A stretch of 64,000 nt of DNA from Brachynemurus nebulosus (taxonomy: Eukaryota; Arthropoda; Insecta; Neuroptera; Myrmeleontidae): NCBI GenBank assembly GCA_035578155.1, contig JAPWDM010000050.1, forward strand, positions 1,116,001 through 1,180,000. The letters are read 5' to 3'. Each line of letters starts with the position of its first letter. The stretch's first letter is position 1. Positions 10,034-22,018 of this stretch are shown here, one piece after another. The notes beneath the pieces were generated by a model. The model did no database searches, was not told where the DNA came from, and worked only from the letters and a program-made list of their open reading frames with translations. The position numbers and the translations under genes are program-made.

Positions 10034-13000
10034 ATTGACACCGGAATTAATTCAACAGTCAATGCAATATATTAATCCAGTACGAGATCGAGAACTGGAT
10101 TTACGAGGTACAATAATTTTTATCCAATTATGTATTAAAATTATTTTTAAAAGATTTATTTATTATTATTATTATTATTCTTTTTTGCTTATAATTATAG
10201 GTTATAAAATCCCACAGATTGAAAATTTAGGTGCAACGTTAGATCAGTTCGATACCATTGACTTTTCTGATAATGATATCAGAAAATTGGATAATTTTCC
10301 ACTTTTAAAACGCCTCAAATGTTTGTTACTAAATAATAATAGGATAGTGTAAGTATTTTTAATAATAGCTAAGGGCCCGTCCACACGCTCAAGCTTTACC
10401 ACCGACTTACCTGCGCAAACCAGGTTTGTGCAAGTAAGTCGCTACGTTTTTTCCCGTCCATACGTACATGTTTACTTGCACAAACTGGTTTGCGCAAGTA
10501 AGTCGGTGGTAAAGCTTGTGTCGTGTGGACGGACCCTAATGTACCTAGTATGTTAAAGTAGCGGTTTCCAACTTTTATGTTACTACTACGGTTTCCGATC
10601 TCGATTCAGTTTTATCGAAAATCGATTTTTGGAGGGCCAATGTTTGATTTTTCGAATCGATTCTTTGATGACCAAATCGATTCAGTGATCGTGAAAAATT
10701 TACGGGACCGGACATCGATCTTTTCGAATTTTAATTCGAATATTTTTAGTACAAATATGATGTTTTTTCAAAATTATTGTAGAATATATTTTAACTATGT
10801 ATGTTGTCAAATAATCCTACTACTTTTATGATTCATTTATAAAAAATTGAGTTAAATTTCGGATTCGTGTGACACTTTTAGCACATACTGGAGACCACTT
10901 TATTTATATTAAATTCAGCGGATCATCTTGAAAGGAAATTGAAGTTTTTTTAAAACTGATTAGTGATTACCTAATAAGAAACTTCTTTAAAACTTTTATA
11001 TTTCTTTTATTTTCTGTAAGTACAAAAATTGAATCGATTTTCGTGAGATCAATCTTTTGTAAGCCGATTTTCTTCTGAATCGATCCACAAGATCGATTTT
11101 TTTGTCAGAGATCGGAAACCCTAGTTACTACGCCTTCCTAAAATAAAATTATTTTTTTCACGCCTTCCTACCTTATATAGATATAAGGTTGGTCGTCCAT
11201 TGGTTGCGGACAACTGCGAAATACGGTACTTGACTGTATTCAAAATTTGTTTTATATGTTAAATAATTGTATGTATTATCCTTAAATATATTCAATTTTA
11301 GTAGTGACAAATAAAAATATTCTTTAGTTATTTAAAAATTCGATTTTGAAAATTATAAATTTTAAGCCTTCATTTAAATGATTAAAAACGCAGTGATATT
11401 TGAAAATGACGTCATTTTTTATAGCAGATCTTATTACTGTAGTTACGTATTGTCTATGACAAATTACATTTTCATTGTGACATTTTTACAATTCTAATTG
11501 ACCAAGAGAAGTTGTTTTTCTTTGTAATTTATTTTGAACTTTTTGGTTTGCAATTAATTTTGCACTCAAAAAAGATTGGTGGAAGGAACACATCGTCACT
11601 TAATACGTAAAATATCCTTATCAACTTGTTTTAAATATTATGTTAAAAATGCGTTTATTTTTTTGCTACAATTTTAAAGTTACGTCAAACTGTTTTCTTA
11701 AAGTGCATTTAATACTTGTAGGGCTTCATGAAAATCTTACAGTGATGATAAATGAAGAAGATAACAAAGTAGAAAGTTGTAAATACCACTAAAACTGAGC
11801 ATGATTGCTGAATATTGTGTACAAATTTGAAACCATGTTGACAAGTGTTGACATGAATGAAAGCGACATCTGTTTGAGTTAAATCGTGACGTCATTGCAT
11901 ACGTCACTACGCCAAGTCGTCTTTCCCGCCAATTTGTTCATTTAAAATTGAACAATGGTTTTTTTGAAGATTTTTAAAAATTTAACAAAAATTTACTAAT
12001 TTATACGTAAGAATAAAGCATTTAGAATCATTTCTCAATTGCAGTCAAGTACCCTATTCGATTCAGACGATTACGCACGTTTGTCGTTCGTCCGAAATGA
12101 TATGTCTGCTGTCCGTCCACTAGCCCAATATTCGTTAGTATTTTTCTTTTTAATTTTTTTTCTCAAGCTATTATAGACGCTATAAAAATACGTAAAAAAA
12201 AGACAATAATTTATGGCATGTATTATGTAAAGGTACACAGTTATAATTGTAATTTACCTTCAGTTTCATTTCAATAAAAATAAAAATCTCATGAAACGGA
12301 CTTCTTCGCGCTAAAAAATCCAAACAAAATTGGATTTGTTCACACATTGTAATTATACGCACGGACGAGGATGTATAGCTTCACAGCTGTTTAAATCGTT
12401 CGTCCGTTTTCATGCGTATTCGTCCGAATTAAATTTTGCACGTTTCCGCATCTAGTGGACGATCAGCCTAATGGACCAAGCGCCACTGGTCAGCGCCAAA
12501 CGTCATAAAAATCCCCGTCATCGATCACCCTCATAATTTAAGTGAAATTAGAAAGTAAATATATTCAAAAATATAAAAACATCGGTCGCCCGTAATTAAT
12601 CCTAGACAATTTGCCGTAATTAAGCGAATTATCGAAAATAAATTTGCTGACGTTTTAAATTATCAAATAATTTCAAAAAATTAATAATCAACAATTTTTT
12701 TCATAGTTACAAGAAATATAAACAGTTTTTTCTTAGCTACAAATAATACAGTTCAAGAGCCCACGACCCTCTGTCTATATGTATTTTGTACAAATATACG
12801 AAAATAGTATATTATTCAACGAGCTAGTAATGATAGCTATTACTCACGAAGATGAAATTGCGACACGAGCCGAGCTTGCAAGGCGAGTGTCGTAATGCAT
12901 CTAAGTAAGTAAGAGCCATTGCAAGCGAATTGAATACGATATTTTTTCTACGACGTTTTTTCCTTTTTATTAATTTAAATAAAATTGAATATAAATTTTA

Positions 13001-15248
13001 AATAAAATTTTTAATTTATTTCTAATTTCATTAAATGTTTGTATAATATGTATAAAACGATCAAAACAAAATATATACTACTTTGTTTACTTGCACGTTA
13101 CTACGCAACATAAATTAAAACTTGATACATACATTAGTCACAAAACAATCGCAAACCCATTGAATAATGGTTAATGCTGTGATTTCATTGGTCAAAAAGG
13201 TATTGTGTAATGATCATTCCTCCACATCTTCGAATAATGCCTAACTTTCTCAACAATTAACAGATATATAATGAGTATGTTCTTCAACAGGAGTAGAAAA
13301 AGGGATGTTATTTCCGTTATAAAACATCCTAACAAAATTTATAAGGAGCACAAATAAATATGTATTATTTCACAATATACAGGCTGTCCTTACCGCATCT
13401 TGTATTAAAAACTTCGGTATGACGGTATTGGTGGTATATCATAAATGGTACTGGCGATATCTTCGGCGAGAAGGAACGTTCCTTTTTCGTACATTTGAAC
13501 AAAATACGTATAGACAAAAAGTCGTGGGCTCTTGAACTGTATTATTTTGTAGCTAGGAAAAAACTGTTTAATTTTCTTGTAACTATGAAAAAAATTCTAG
13601 ATTATTAATTTTTTGAAATTATTTGATAATTTAAAACGTCAGAAAATATATTTTCGATAATTCGCTTAATTACGACAAATTGTTTTAATTTGTCTAGGCT
13701 TAATTACGGGCCACCGACGTTTTTGTATTTTTGGGCATATTTACTTTCTAATTCACTTAAATTACGAGGGTGTCCGAGGACGGGGATTTTCATACCATAC
13801 GGGCTTCCAAGAGCCCGTATAGTTTATATTATTCACAAGTAAAGGGCCCGAGGCCGGACCTATCGATTTTGATGAAACTTAGATATGTTGAATTTTGAAA
13901 TCGAAAATTTCATTTCTACGTTATTCTAAATGTCTTAAACTATTTTCCATGAAGAAAAATTTCTTGGACTACCCAAGTAGTACGACTATTCGACACAGTC
14001 ACCCCCTAGTTAACTACCCCTAGACTTAATATTAGGACATTGAGCAAAAACAGGTCAATTAGATTTCCTGACGTAGATTTTAAATCTGTAAACAGAATTT
14101 TTATATTGTTTAATTTTCATCCCCTTTTTGCAAAATTAACCCCTAAATTTTAACCCCCAGCCACCCCTGTTGACGCAATTTAAACGAATTGCATACCAAT
14201 AGATAGCTTTTTAAAAAAGAGCAATACTGCCAATTTACACTTTTGCTCTATCTCTTACCGTTTTCCGGATATTTAAAAAATTAAATTTTTACCCCAATTT
14301 TTGGAGGGCGATTTCACCCCTTCAAACCGTTTTTCCGCCGATAAAAAAAAATACGTGTCGCTTATTTTTTAGTGTTCTACAACATATCTAAGTTTCATCA
14401 AAATCGATAGGTCCGGCCTCGGGCCCTTTACTTGTCAGTGAAAAATTATCATACTTTCGCGTACAATAATAAAAATGTTATCGTAGGGTTGCCAACATTA
14501 TCACATTGAACACACTGTAGATCGAAAATTGTTGACATATCTGTATAATCGTTTAATGAATTTACAGAAGAATTGCCGAAGGCCTAGAAGAATGTATACC
14601 AAATTTGGAATCACTCATATTAACCGGTAACCAAATCGAAGAATTAGGGGATATTGACCCTTTGGCGACGTTAACACACCTAACAACATTAAGTCTGTTA
14701 CACAATCCAATCACCGCGAAACAGTACTACAGACTTTACATAGCCTACAAGCTACCTCAGGTAAAACTTCTCGATTTTCGTAAAATCAAACAGAAAGAAC
14801 GTGACGAAGCTAACGCACTATTCAAAAGTAAAAAAGGTAAAGAACTACAAAAAGAGATTGCGAAAAAGGCAAAGACGTCCGCCGCTATGGCTAATATTCC
14901 AGACGCAGCTAAAGGTAAGCTAATAATAACCCTAAGCTAATGACGGCACGGCATACGAATAGTTGAAAGTATCTGTTATCATCTGATAATTTTTTCATGT
15001 GCAGGTCATTCAAAACAAGAATTATGGAAGATTCGGGACGCAATTTCAAAAGCAACATCTTTGGACGAAGTGGAACGATTAAGTCAGCAGTTACAAGCGG
15101 GACAGATACCCGACATTCAACAAAATGGAATGGAAAACGTTAATGGGAGTAAGTAAACATTCGAAAAATGATTTCTGATCGAAATACAAATTAAATTCCC
15201 TCTTCTTTTCGTCCAGATCAGCAACATGAAGAAATGGAAACTGAATAA
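10026..15248 (+). CDS. U2A: U2 small nuclear ribonucleoprotein A' (U2A'/SNRPA1)
   Basis: Five exons: 10026-10107, 10201-10348, 14568-14914, 15005-15148 and 15217-15248. All have GT..AG borders, and the joined frame is 250 residues, close to the human 255. U2A' is the leucine-rich-repeat partner of U2B'' in the U2 snRNP, which recognises the intron branch site. The N terminus MVKLTPELIQQ and the run ELDLRGYKIPQIENLGATLD are near-identical to other animals. LRR units (for example IDFSDNDIRKLD, SLILTGNQIEELGD) fill about residues 20-140, then YRLYIAYKLPQVKLLDF and a Lys-rich helix. The C-terminal tail is short and acidic. The ATG at 10026 sits in a good context (AAAATGG). AATAAA at 15262 serves as poly(A) signal. 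Intron 2 is 4.2 kb and full of transposons; the others are under 100 bases. Confidence 0.97.
10373..10536. mobile_element. PIF/Harbinger-like MITE
   Basis: Near-complete hairpin of 164 bp. The ends are GGGCCCGTCCACAC and GTGTGGACGGACCC, and the arms share AAGCTTTACCACCGACTTAC. TAA lies directly outside each end (10370-10372 and 10537-10539), the 3-bp target duplication typical of PIF/Harbinger. It sits just inside U2A' intron 2. Confidence 0.75.
10587..11123. mobile_element. hAT-type element with perfect 8-bp duplication
   Basis: 537 bp with ends TACGGTTTCCGATCTC and GAGATCGGAAACCCTA. It is flanked by GTTACTAC at 10579-10586 and 11124-11131, an exact 8-bp target-site duplication as made by hAT transposases. 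The interior is rich in ATCGAT words and encodes nothing recognisable. It lies in U2A' intron 2. Confidence 0.85.
12503..13792. mobile_element. Foldback element with ~290-bp arms
   Basis: The arms at about 12503-12795 and 13500-13792 are inverted copies sharing AAATCCCCGTC, CTTAATTACG-type words and TTCAAGAGCCCACGAC. The loop of about 700 bp has no recognisable gene. It lies in U2A' intron 2. Confidence 0.8.
13835..14435. mobile_element. 601-bp element with ~56-bp inverted ends
   Basis: The left end ACAAGTAAAGGGCCCGAGGC continues through GGACCTATCGATTTTGATGA; the right end is its inverse at about 14383-14435. The interior holds runs of C-rich, A/T-rich text similar to 30.24-30.56 kb (the word AATACGTGTC followed by TATTTTTT). 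It lies in U2A' intron 2. Target duplication not resolved. Confidence 0.75.
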
Positions 15249-16314
15249 TGTTTTATTTTCGAATAAAGCACAATTCCAGTAGGGTAAGTGTGGGTGAAGA
15301 GAACATTTTTGTTTATATATTGTAATTATTTTTAGATTTTAAAATGATAAGAATGCGATACTAAGATACTTTTGTTTGTATACTTATTTAAAACTTGCAA
15401 TTATGTAATTGCCGAAATGAAAATATTTTTATTTTTGTCAATAAATTTTGTGTTTACTTAAAAGAGTGGTTTGAGAAGCGACCAATTGGTATTTTTTACA
15501 AAGTGTTTGGTGAATATCTCACCATTTAAGGTGAATCGATCACTACCGACCAATCAGTAAAAAGTCTTATTTGTTTTTCTCTATGAATAATTAAAAGTTA
15601 AATTTTATAATACAGGTAATAATATTATATTTGGTTATTATACCACAGTATAAATAAAAGATTATTACCATAGGCAGTAGCGAAATGCACTTTCTATCCT
15701 TTTTTGATATAAGTACAAACAATTATGTATGTCCTTTTTTACTTATGCGATTGTATGTGTTTGTACATGTGAGATTGAGGGTTGATAATGGTCATGTTAA
15801 ATTATATGAACAACTAAAAGCAACTTTCTTCAAAATGAATTGAGCAAACGCGAAATTGATGACAGTATTCAACACGAGAATTTAGATCGTCACGACCTAT
15901 TAGCACCAACCACTGTCGAAATCGAAAATATTAAATGAATTATTATAAAATATTAATAATTATTTATTATTTAACGTATTTTTACATAAGCGTTCAAATT
16001 ATAATAATACTTACAAATTTGCATCAAATGGCACTCAGAAAAAACATAAATTGAAATTTTGTTTTGAATGATTTAAACAAAATTTAGCAGCACAAGAGTT
16101 ATCACCAGAAATTTTAAGCCACCATAATAATTAAATACATATCAGAAATATCTTACAGATCACAAAACACACTAAAATTACAAGGAAATATCAAAAATAA
16201 CTGATGACAAGCTTTAAGTAAAAAAAAATTTAATGACAGTTAAAATTCCACTACCATCGTTGTTAAAAATTTTAAAAAAGTCAGTGAAACTTAGACAAAA
16301 TTAAATAATTTACA

Positions 16315-16546
16315 TAATTGGCGACGCAAAGATTCTCACTCGCGCCTCTGGTGGTAAAATTAGAACTAGCACCAAGTAAAAATATACGTATACGATTAAT
16401 GGGCGATATAAAATCTAGTAATTCGCGCATAATTTGTATAGTACATTTTTCTATCGACAATTAAACGTATACAAAAATTTTTACTTGATACAACTTCTAA
16501 TTTAAAAAACCAGGAGCGCTCGCGTAATCTTTGCGTCGCCAATTGT
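16315..16546. mobile_element. Short MITE
   Basis: About 232 bp with inverted ends AATTGGCGACGCAAAGATT and AATCTTTGCGTCGCCAATT, and a second inverted pair just inside (CTCGCGC-type words). No coding content. Confidence 0.75.
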
Positions 16547-16899
16547 CAACTGTAAATTTTCACAAGATGATTTGATCTGCAAATTTATTTTTCTAAATTA
16601 AATTTACTTTAAAGTGATGATATTTTCACTGTATTAGTATGCATAATGTTATGCATTATTTAGGTACATAACATGGATAACCCTTTGGAATTTTTGAATT
16701 CCAAATGACACTCTTACGTCATCTCGTTTCGTAACTGTTTGTGAAACAAACTATTATTTAAACTGTGATTATACAGTCTTTTAATTTTAATAAATTTAAA
16801 AAGTAATGAACTTGACTCTGGTGACTTTTTGACTTAAAAATATTTGATAACATGGTGTGTATTTTACACGTGTGCTACTGTGACATTTGTGAAATAAAA

Positions 16900-17060
16900 A
16901 TGGTAGATCAAAACAACAAACAGTATCGGCATAACGGACGTTTTGCTAAAAAAAAAGGATTATTAATTGGAAAAAAAATGTTCAAATTGCAAATAAAACA
17001 CGAAAATCAGGCAAAGTAGTTGAAGAAAAAGAGAGAATTTAAATTCTCACTCATTTTCTA
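16900..17060 (+). pseudogene. Possible transposon protein N-terminal relic
   Basis: From ATG 16900 the frame reads MVDQNNKQYRHNGRFAKKKG, then Lys-rich sequence to a stop. A basic R-x-N-G-R-F-x-x-K-K opening is seen in several insect transposon-encoded proteins I know of, but I cannot name the family with certainty. The frame is short and broken. Confidence 0.3.
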
Positions 17061-17384
17061 TTTGCAACGATGCCAAGTTTTAAAGTGAATCAGTTGGTAC
17101 ATATAAGTATAGAAAGCGGTACATCAATTAACATCTCTAATATTAATACTGTAGTGACAGTCCCTGTTTTAATACTGTATTTTCCGGCGTATAACGCGCA
17201 CCCCAAAATTTTGAATAATTTTTTAGTTTTTTTGTATGTTCGTCCTATAACGCGCACCTCAGCTTTGATAATAAAATAATGAATCATATACTTAACTAAA
17301 ATAATTCTAATACATAAACTTATTGTATGGAATAATTTGAAATACTTTTAAAAATTTTATTTTATATATTATTTTTATGTCTTG

Positions 17385-18260
17385 TAACGTAAAAGCCCCC
17401 ATTATGGAACGGTATCTAATACTGGAACAGTTTTGACATTTACATATTAATGAAGTTATTTCTGAAAGAAACGTCTGATAACAAAAATTATTATTAATAT
17501 AGTTGAAAAAATATTCCCAGACCCTTTTGATGGTTTCTTTGTCGATGTATGATTATCTTTTTCTAATTCCAGCCAAACAAATAAATAGTGCATAGGGCAC
17601 TAATTGAACATTAGGTTACGAAATAATAATAAATAATAACACTATTATATGTTTTTATGTAAATTCTGTTTATTCAATAATAATTTGATTGGAGAAGAAT
17701 ATTTCTTAAAGACACCGAAAACAAATGACATTCATGATATACATGACATTCATGATATAACTGAACTGTAAGCATATACATAAAATAAATGAATGACTAG
17801 ATCCATTGCAAAATATTTAATACTATAAAAATATAATTTTGAAAAACAAAAGTCAGTGAATGTCAATATGTACTGCTTAGAAATTTCAAATCAATTAAAA
17901 TCAAACGAAAATAGTTTATTCTAATTGAAAATAACATATTTCACTTTTCTTTACAGTAATGCATCATTTTTTTAACTTTGCGAAGATGAAATATTATTAT
18001 GTCAAATATTTAAAAAAAAAAACTAAATAAAAACCACTGATTAAGGACACTGGTGTAGTGTTGAGAATGTACGACAAGGACAAGAAAGAAGGAAACCTAC
18101 AAAAGTGTCTGGGAATATTTTTTGAACTATAGAATGATTGTTTTTCAATTTAAATTCACCTCGCATGTAATGTTTCCTTACTTAATTAAATAAATAAATA
18201 TGTAAATGTCAAAACTGTTCCAGTATTAGATACCGTTCCATAATGGGGGCTTTTACGTTA
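17385..18260. mobile_element. 876-bp TIR element
   Basis: Inverted ends of about 65 bp: TAACGTAAAAGCCCCCATTA through GGTATCTAATACTGGAACAG on the left, and the inverse at about 18196-18260. A further inverted pair, AATATTCCCAGAC at about 17510 and GTCTGGGAATATT at about 18108, suggests longer imperfect arms. No transposase recognised. Confidence 0.8.
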
Positions 18261-18452
18261 TATATATATATATTTTTTTTTTATTCTCTTATTAAATTTG
18301 TATTAATGTTAAATTTTTTTATCTGTTTGATAACCCACTTACTACTGACAGAAGAATATATAATATTAAAATAAAAACCGTCATAATTTTTGCAGAACTC
18401 AGTTTTATATTCGGCGTGTAACGCACACCAGGAAATTTGGAAAATATTTAAA

Positions 18453-19797
18453 GTATCTAAATACTGTATCTAGATACAAATTTTAATATCTTGTATTTGT
18501 ATCTAAATACTTTTATTTAAAGATATCATATCTGTATATAATATCTAGATATATTTTAAGTGCAATTTTAGATACAGATACACCGGTCAATTTAAACATG
18601 CAAGTGTACAAAAATTAGGGGAGAGCTGAAAATTGGTACAAATGTTCGGAACACCATTATAAATAAGTGTTGAAAAGTCCTCATCGATCCTGTACGTGGA
18701 AAAAATTTTATTCAAGGTCAAAGGTGTTAAAAATGGGTTTTTCGCGTTTTTCAACAAAACGGTAAGTTTTATCATAAAATTAGGTCAGAAAAAAATTTTA
18801 GATCATATAATTATCTATAAAAAATGCCTCAATACTTTTTCTTCCTAAGAGCCACCGGTTCTGAGATATAACTATTATAAAAAATCTCCCAGCTGCGCCG
18901 GAAAAACTCCTCAACACAATTTTTTGTAATTGTAAAAAGGGATGTAGTGCAAAATGCGGTTGCAAAAAAGTTGGATTGTTTTGTTCTCTTGCATGTAACA
19001 GTTGTCAAGGCCAGTCGTGCTTTAATGTTGAATTACCAACAGAAGAGAATTCGTATGATACCAACGAGGAGACATGTGATGCATCGCTATTGAGGCTATT
19101 TACTTGCACTTAGCATGAAGAACAAGAATAAAAACAAGAAGAAGAGGAAGCTGAAATATTAGACGATTATGAATCTGACGAATAATTTCCTTCACTTTTT
19201 TTAAATCTATATTGTTTTCATCATTCCCAATACTAATATTTTTCAATTAAACAGGATCACCATAGACCGTGGAATAGGCCTACCGAGGAAACCCTTTAAA
19301 AAAACTCGCTAAGTACACTACCTTACAGGTGGCGTGGAAACGTGTGCATATTATGAAGATTACAACTTTTGTAATAGTTATATGTCAGAAACGGTGGCTC
19401 TTAGGGAAAAAAGTACTGAGATATTTTTTATAGATAATTATATGATCTACAATTTTTGTCTGATCTAATTTTATGATAAAACTTACCGTTTTGCTGAAAA
19501 ACGCGAAAAACCCATTTTTGACAACTTTGACCTTGAATAAAATTTTTTCCACTTACAGAATCGATGAGGACTTTTCAACACTTATTTATAACGGTGTTCC
19601 GAACATTCATACCAATTTTCAGCTCCCCCCTAATTTTTGTACCCTTGCATGTTTAAATTAACCGGTGTATCTGTATCTAAAATTGCACTTAAAATGTATC
19701 TAGATATTATATACAGATACGATATCTTTAAATAAAAGTATTTAGATACAAATACAAGATATTAAAATTTGTATCTAGATACAGTATTTAGATGCTT
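18453..19797. mobile_element. Foldback element with ~350-400-bp arms
   Basis: The arms at about 18453-18870 and 19400-19797 are inverted copies; both read in frame as a 62-residue peptide on opposite strands that differs at only four positions (18587-18775 minus, 19473-19661 plus). The outer ends are rich in GTATCTAGATAC words. The loop carries the Cys-rich relic at 18871-19113. Confidence 0.85.
18871..19113 (+). pseudogene. Cys-rich CXC-like protein C-terminus relic
   Basis: The frame reads LPAAPEKLLNTIF, then twelve closely spaced cysteines in C-x-C-x3-C-x3-C-x-C patterns (CNCKKGCSAKCGCKK, GLFCSLACNSCQGQSCFN), then an acidic tail broken by stops at 19111 and just beyond. The pattern resembles Cys-rich C-termini of insect transposon-linked proteins and, more loosely, tesmin/TSO1 CXC repeats. 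No start codon or upstream domain is present, so it is a fragment. Confidence 0.55.
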
Positions 19798-20389
19798 GTA
19801 TCTAGATACTATACAGCACTACTCGTACGTTAAAAACTTTAACTTACTTTAACTCATATGTTAAAAACTTGAACTTTGAAAATTTATTTCTTCTAAACTA
19901 GACGTTAGAAATTATTCAGATGGTGTCAGTGAATGTACGTATATAATATGTTTCTCTATAATATACTAAAATTTCAAATTTTTAACCTGAAAAATTTCTT
20001 GTGGTCGATTCACCTTAAGCTTGTGGTTGAAGTGAAATTTCTATAGGCGATATCACCCGTTGGTGGTGCTGATAAAAATTATAAAAATTAAGTAAAACAT
20101 TTTTCGAAACATATTTTTTAAATGATTTGGAATACTCGTTCTATAAACAAATCAAGTACGTTAGAGATCTAGTGATATATCGCTCATTTGCGAGAAGCTT
20201 GACATAACTTAAAAAGAGCTGTTTTTCAGTACGATGAGTAGCTTTTTTGATGCCCTTAAAATGATTAATCCAATGATGAAATAGATTTTTTGATATGTCT
20301 GCTGGTTTTTGAATAAAAATTTCCTGAAATCTTTTCAGATGATTGTGTACACATAATATGCATGTACTAAAATATATACATATAATAAA

Positions 20390-20833
20390 ACTGTAAATCT
20401 GTCTCTGTCTGTCTGTCGGTCTGTTCACGCATCACGTAAAAACTACTGGACGGATTTTAATGAAATTTGGTGTGATGATAACTTATTACCTGGGTCAACA
20501 TCTAAGATACTTTTTATTCCGGGAAAATGTCTTATTCCCGCAGGAAAATGGAAAAACTATTTTGAGCATCTACACACATTACGCCAATTTACATATTTCA
20601 TAAAAAATTTCATAACTATAGTAACAAAAATTGTAAATAAATTTTGTAGTTTGGAAATTTTTCTGAATTTTAAATAAAAAAAAATGTTACTAATTGTGTA
20701 CCGAAAAATACAATAAATACACAATTGTCAATTTGGAGACAATTTAATGCATTTTGTGTTGCAAGAAACTACAAATTGGAAAAAGAAACTACTCAACGTT
20801 TCGTGTGAACAACGTCACGGGTACGGCTAGTTT
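20390..20833. mobile_element. Helitron-like segment
   Basis: It begins in a CTGTCTGTCTGTCGGTCTG run and continues ACTACTGGACGGATTTTAAT and GAAATTTGGTG, the wording of a Helitron-linked repeat widespread in insects. It ends in GTACGGCTAGT, compatible with a CTAG-type Helitron 3' end. No Rep/helicase is present. Confidence 0.5.
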
Positions 20834-22018
20834 AAAATATTTTGGAGACTACGATACACTTAGATAATTCTATTACCTACAGCTCTGGTCTAAGCGTGGT
20901 ACATAAATTTTTAGCAGTACAGATTCACCTTGACGTTTCCATGAAAGTACGAATTATTGGATTTCCACTGTAAGTGGAACAATATAAAATATTGAATTCC
21001 ATTTCAAGTGTTTTACCTTTAATTCCATTTCAAAATTTTTCTAATGCACTACCTTCGCTATAGAAGTTTCACTCCAATTTATTTAAAAACCTTTAACTTA
21101 CAACGTTTTAAATGTGTTACTTTTATTAAAATTTTAACATAAAATTTAAGTAATTTTACAGCAAATTCTTCGTATAAATCTCATTTAAGAGAATAGTAAG
21201 TATTCGAATATGGTTGAAATTAAAGATGGCTACCATATTTTTGTATAATTGTTTTAAATAAATACTTCCAATAATAATTTGTTCGTTTCATTTTGACTGA
21301 CTTCAAAATAATGTACCTTATACTACGGAAGGTAGCGTTGTATTCTTATTAGTGATTTTATACTGAATGAATTCTACTTTTAATATTAGATTAGTAATGA
21401 ATAATCAGCAAAATGCCAGTTAGTAGTCGTATCCACGGTGGAGCTAAAGAGGACAGCAAGTAAAAGTTGTTAAAAAACGCCGTGAGCAGCGGGGCCCCAT
21501 TACGGAAGTCGAATTTTTCCCTTCATCTTCGGTATTGAATGTCTACAAGCAAAATGTGATTAAGTCTACAAGCGATCTGTCATTTTGGTGGTTTCAAAAC
21601 TGATGATGAGTGTCCGGTTGATTGGGGCTTTAAAAAAAGGTTTTAAGTTTTTAAGGGCTGAATCTCAGTAAATTTCAATTTTGTGCCGATAGCAGTTAGC
21701 AGGGAAAAAGCCAACACAATTCGTACGAGGGCATTCCTACCCATGCTTATCCGCCAATTGCCTTTGTGTTTTATTTTTAAACATTAAAAAAGGACCTTAA
21801 GTAGTAAACTGGAAGGCCTTTATGAAGATATTTTTTCTTTCCAAAAAAATTCAAAATTTCTATTTTATAAATAAAAATCCAAAATTCCTACTTTATAAGT
21901 AAACATTAACTTTAATAACATTTTTCAATTACTTAATATGTATGTATTGCATTTGTTATAAAAGCAAGTTCATTTTTTTAAAATTTTTAAATTTACTATT
22001 CGCCTACTTGTCATATAG

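Noticed and set aside
17170..18440. GGCGTATAACGCGCACC and GGCGTGTAACGCACACC as a terminal repeat pair
   Set aside because: Both occur in the same orientation with no inverted partner in reach, so no element boundary can be supported.
18587..19661. Two near-identical 62-residue frames on opposite strands as real paired genes
   Set aside because: They are the two arms of one foldback element. The similarity follows from the inverted repeat, and the peptide has no recognisable domain.
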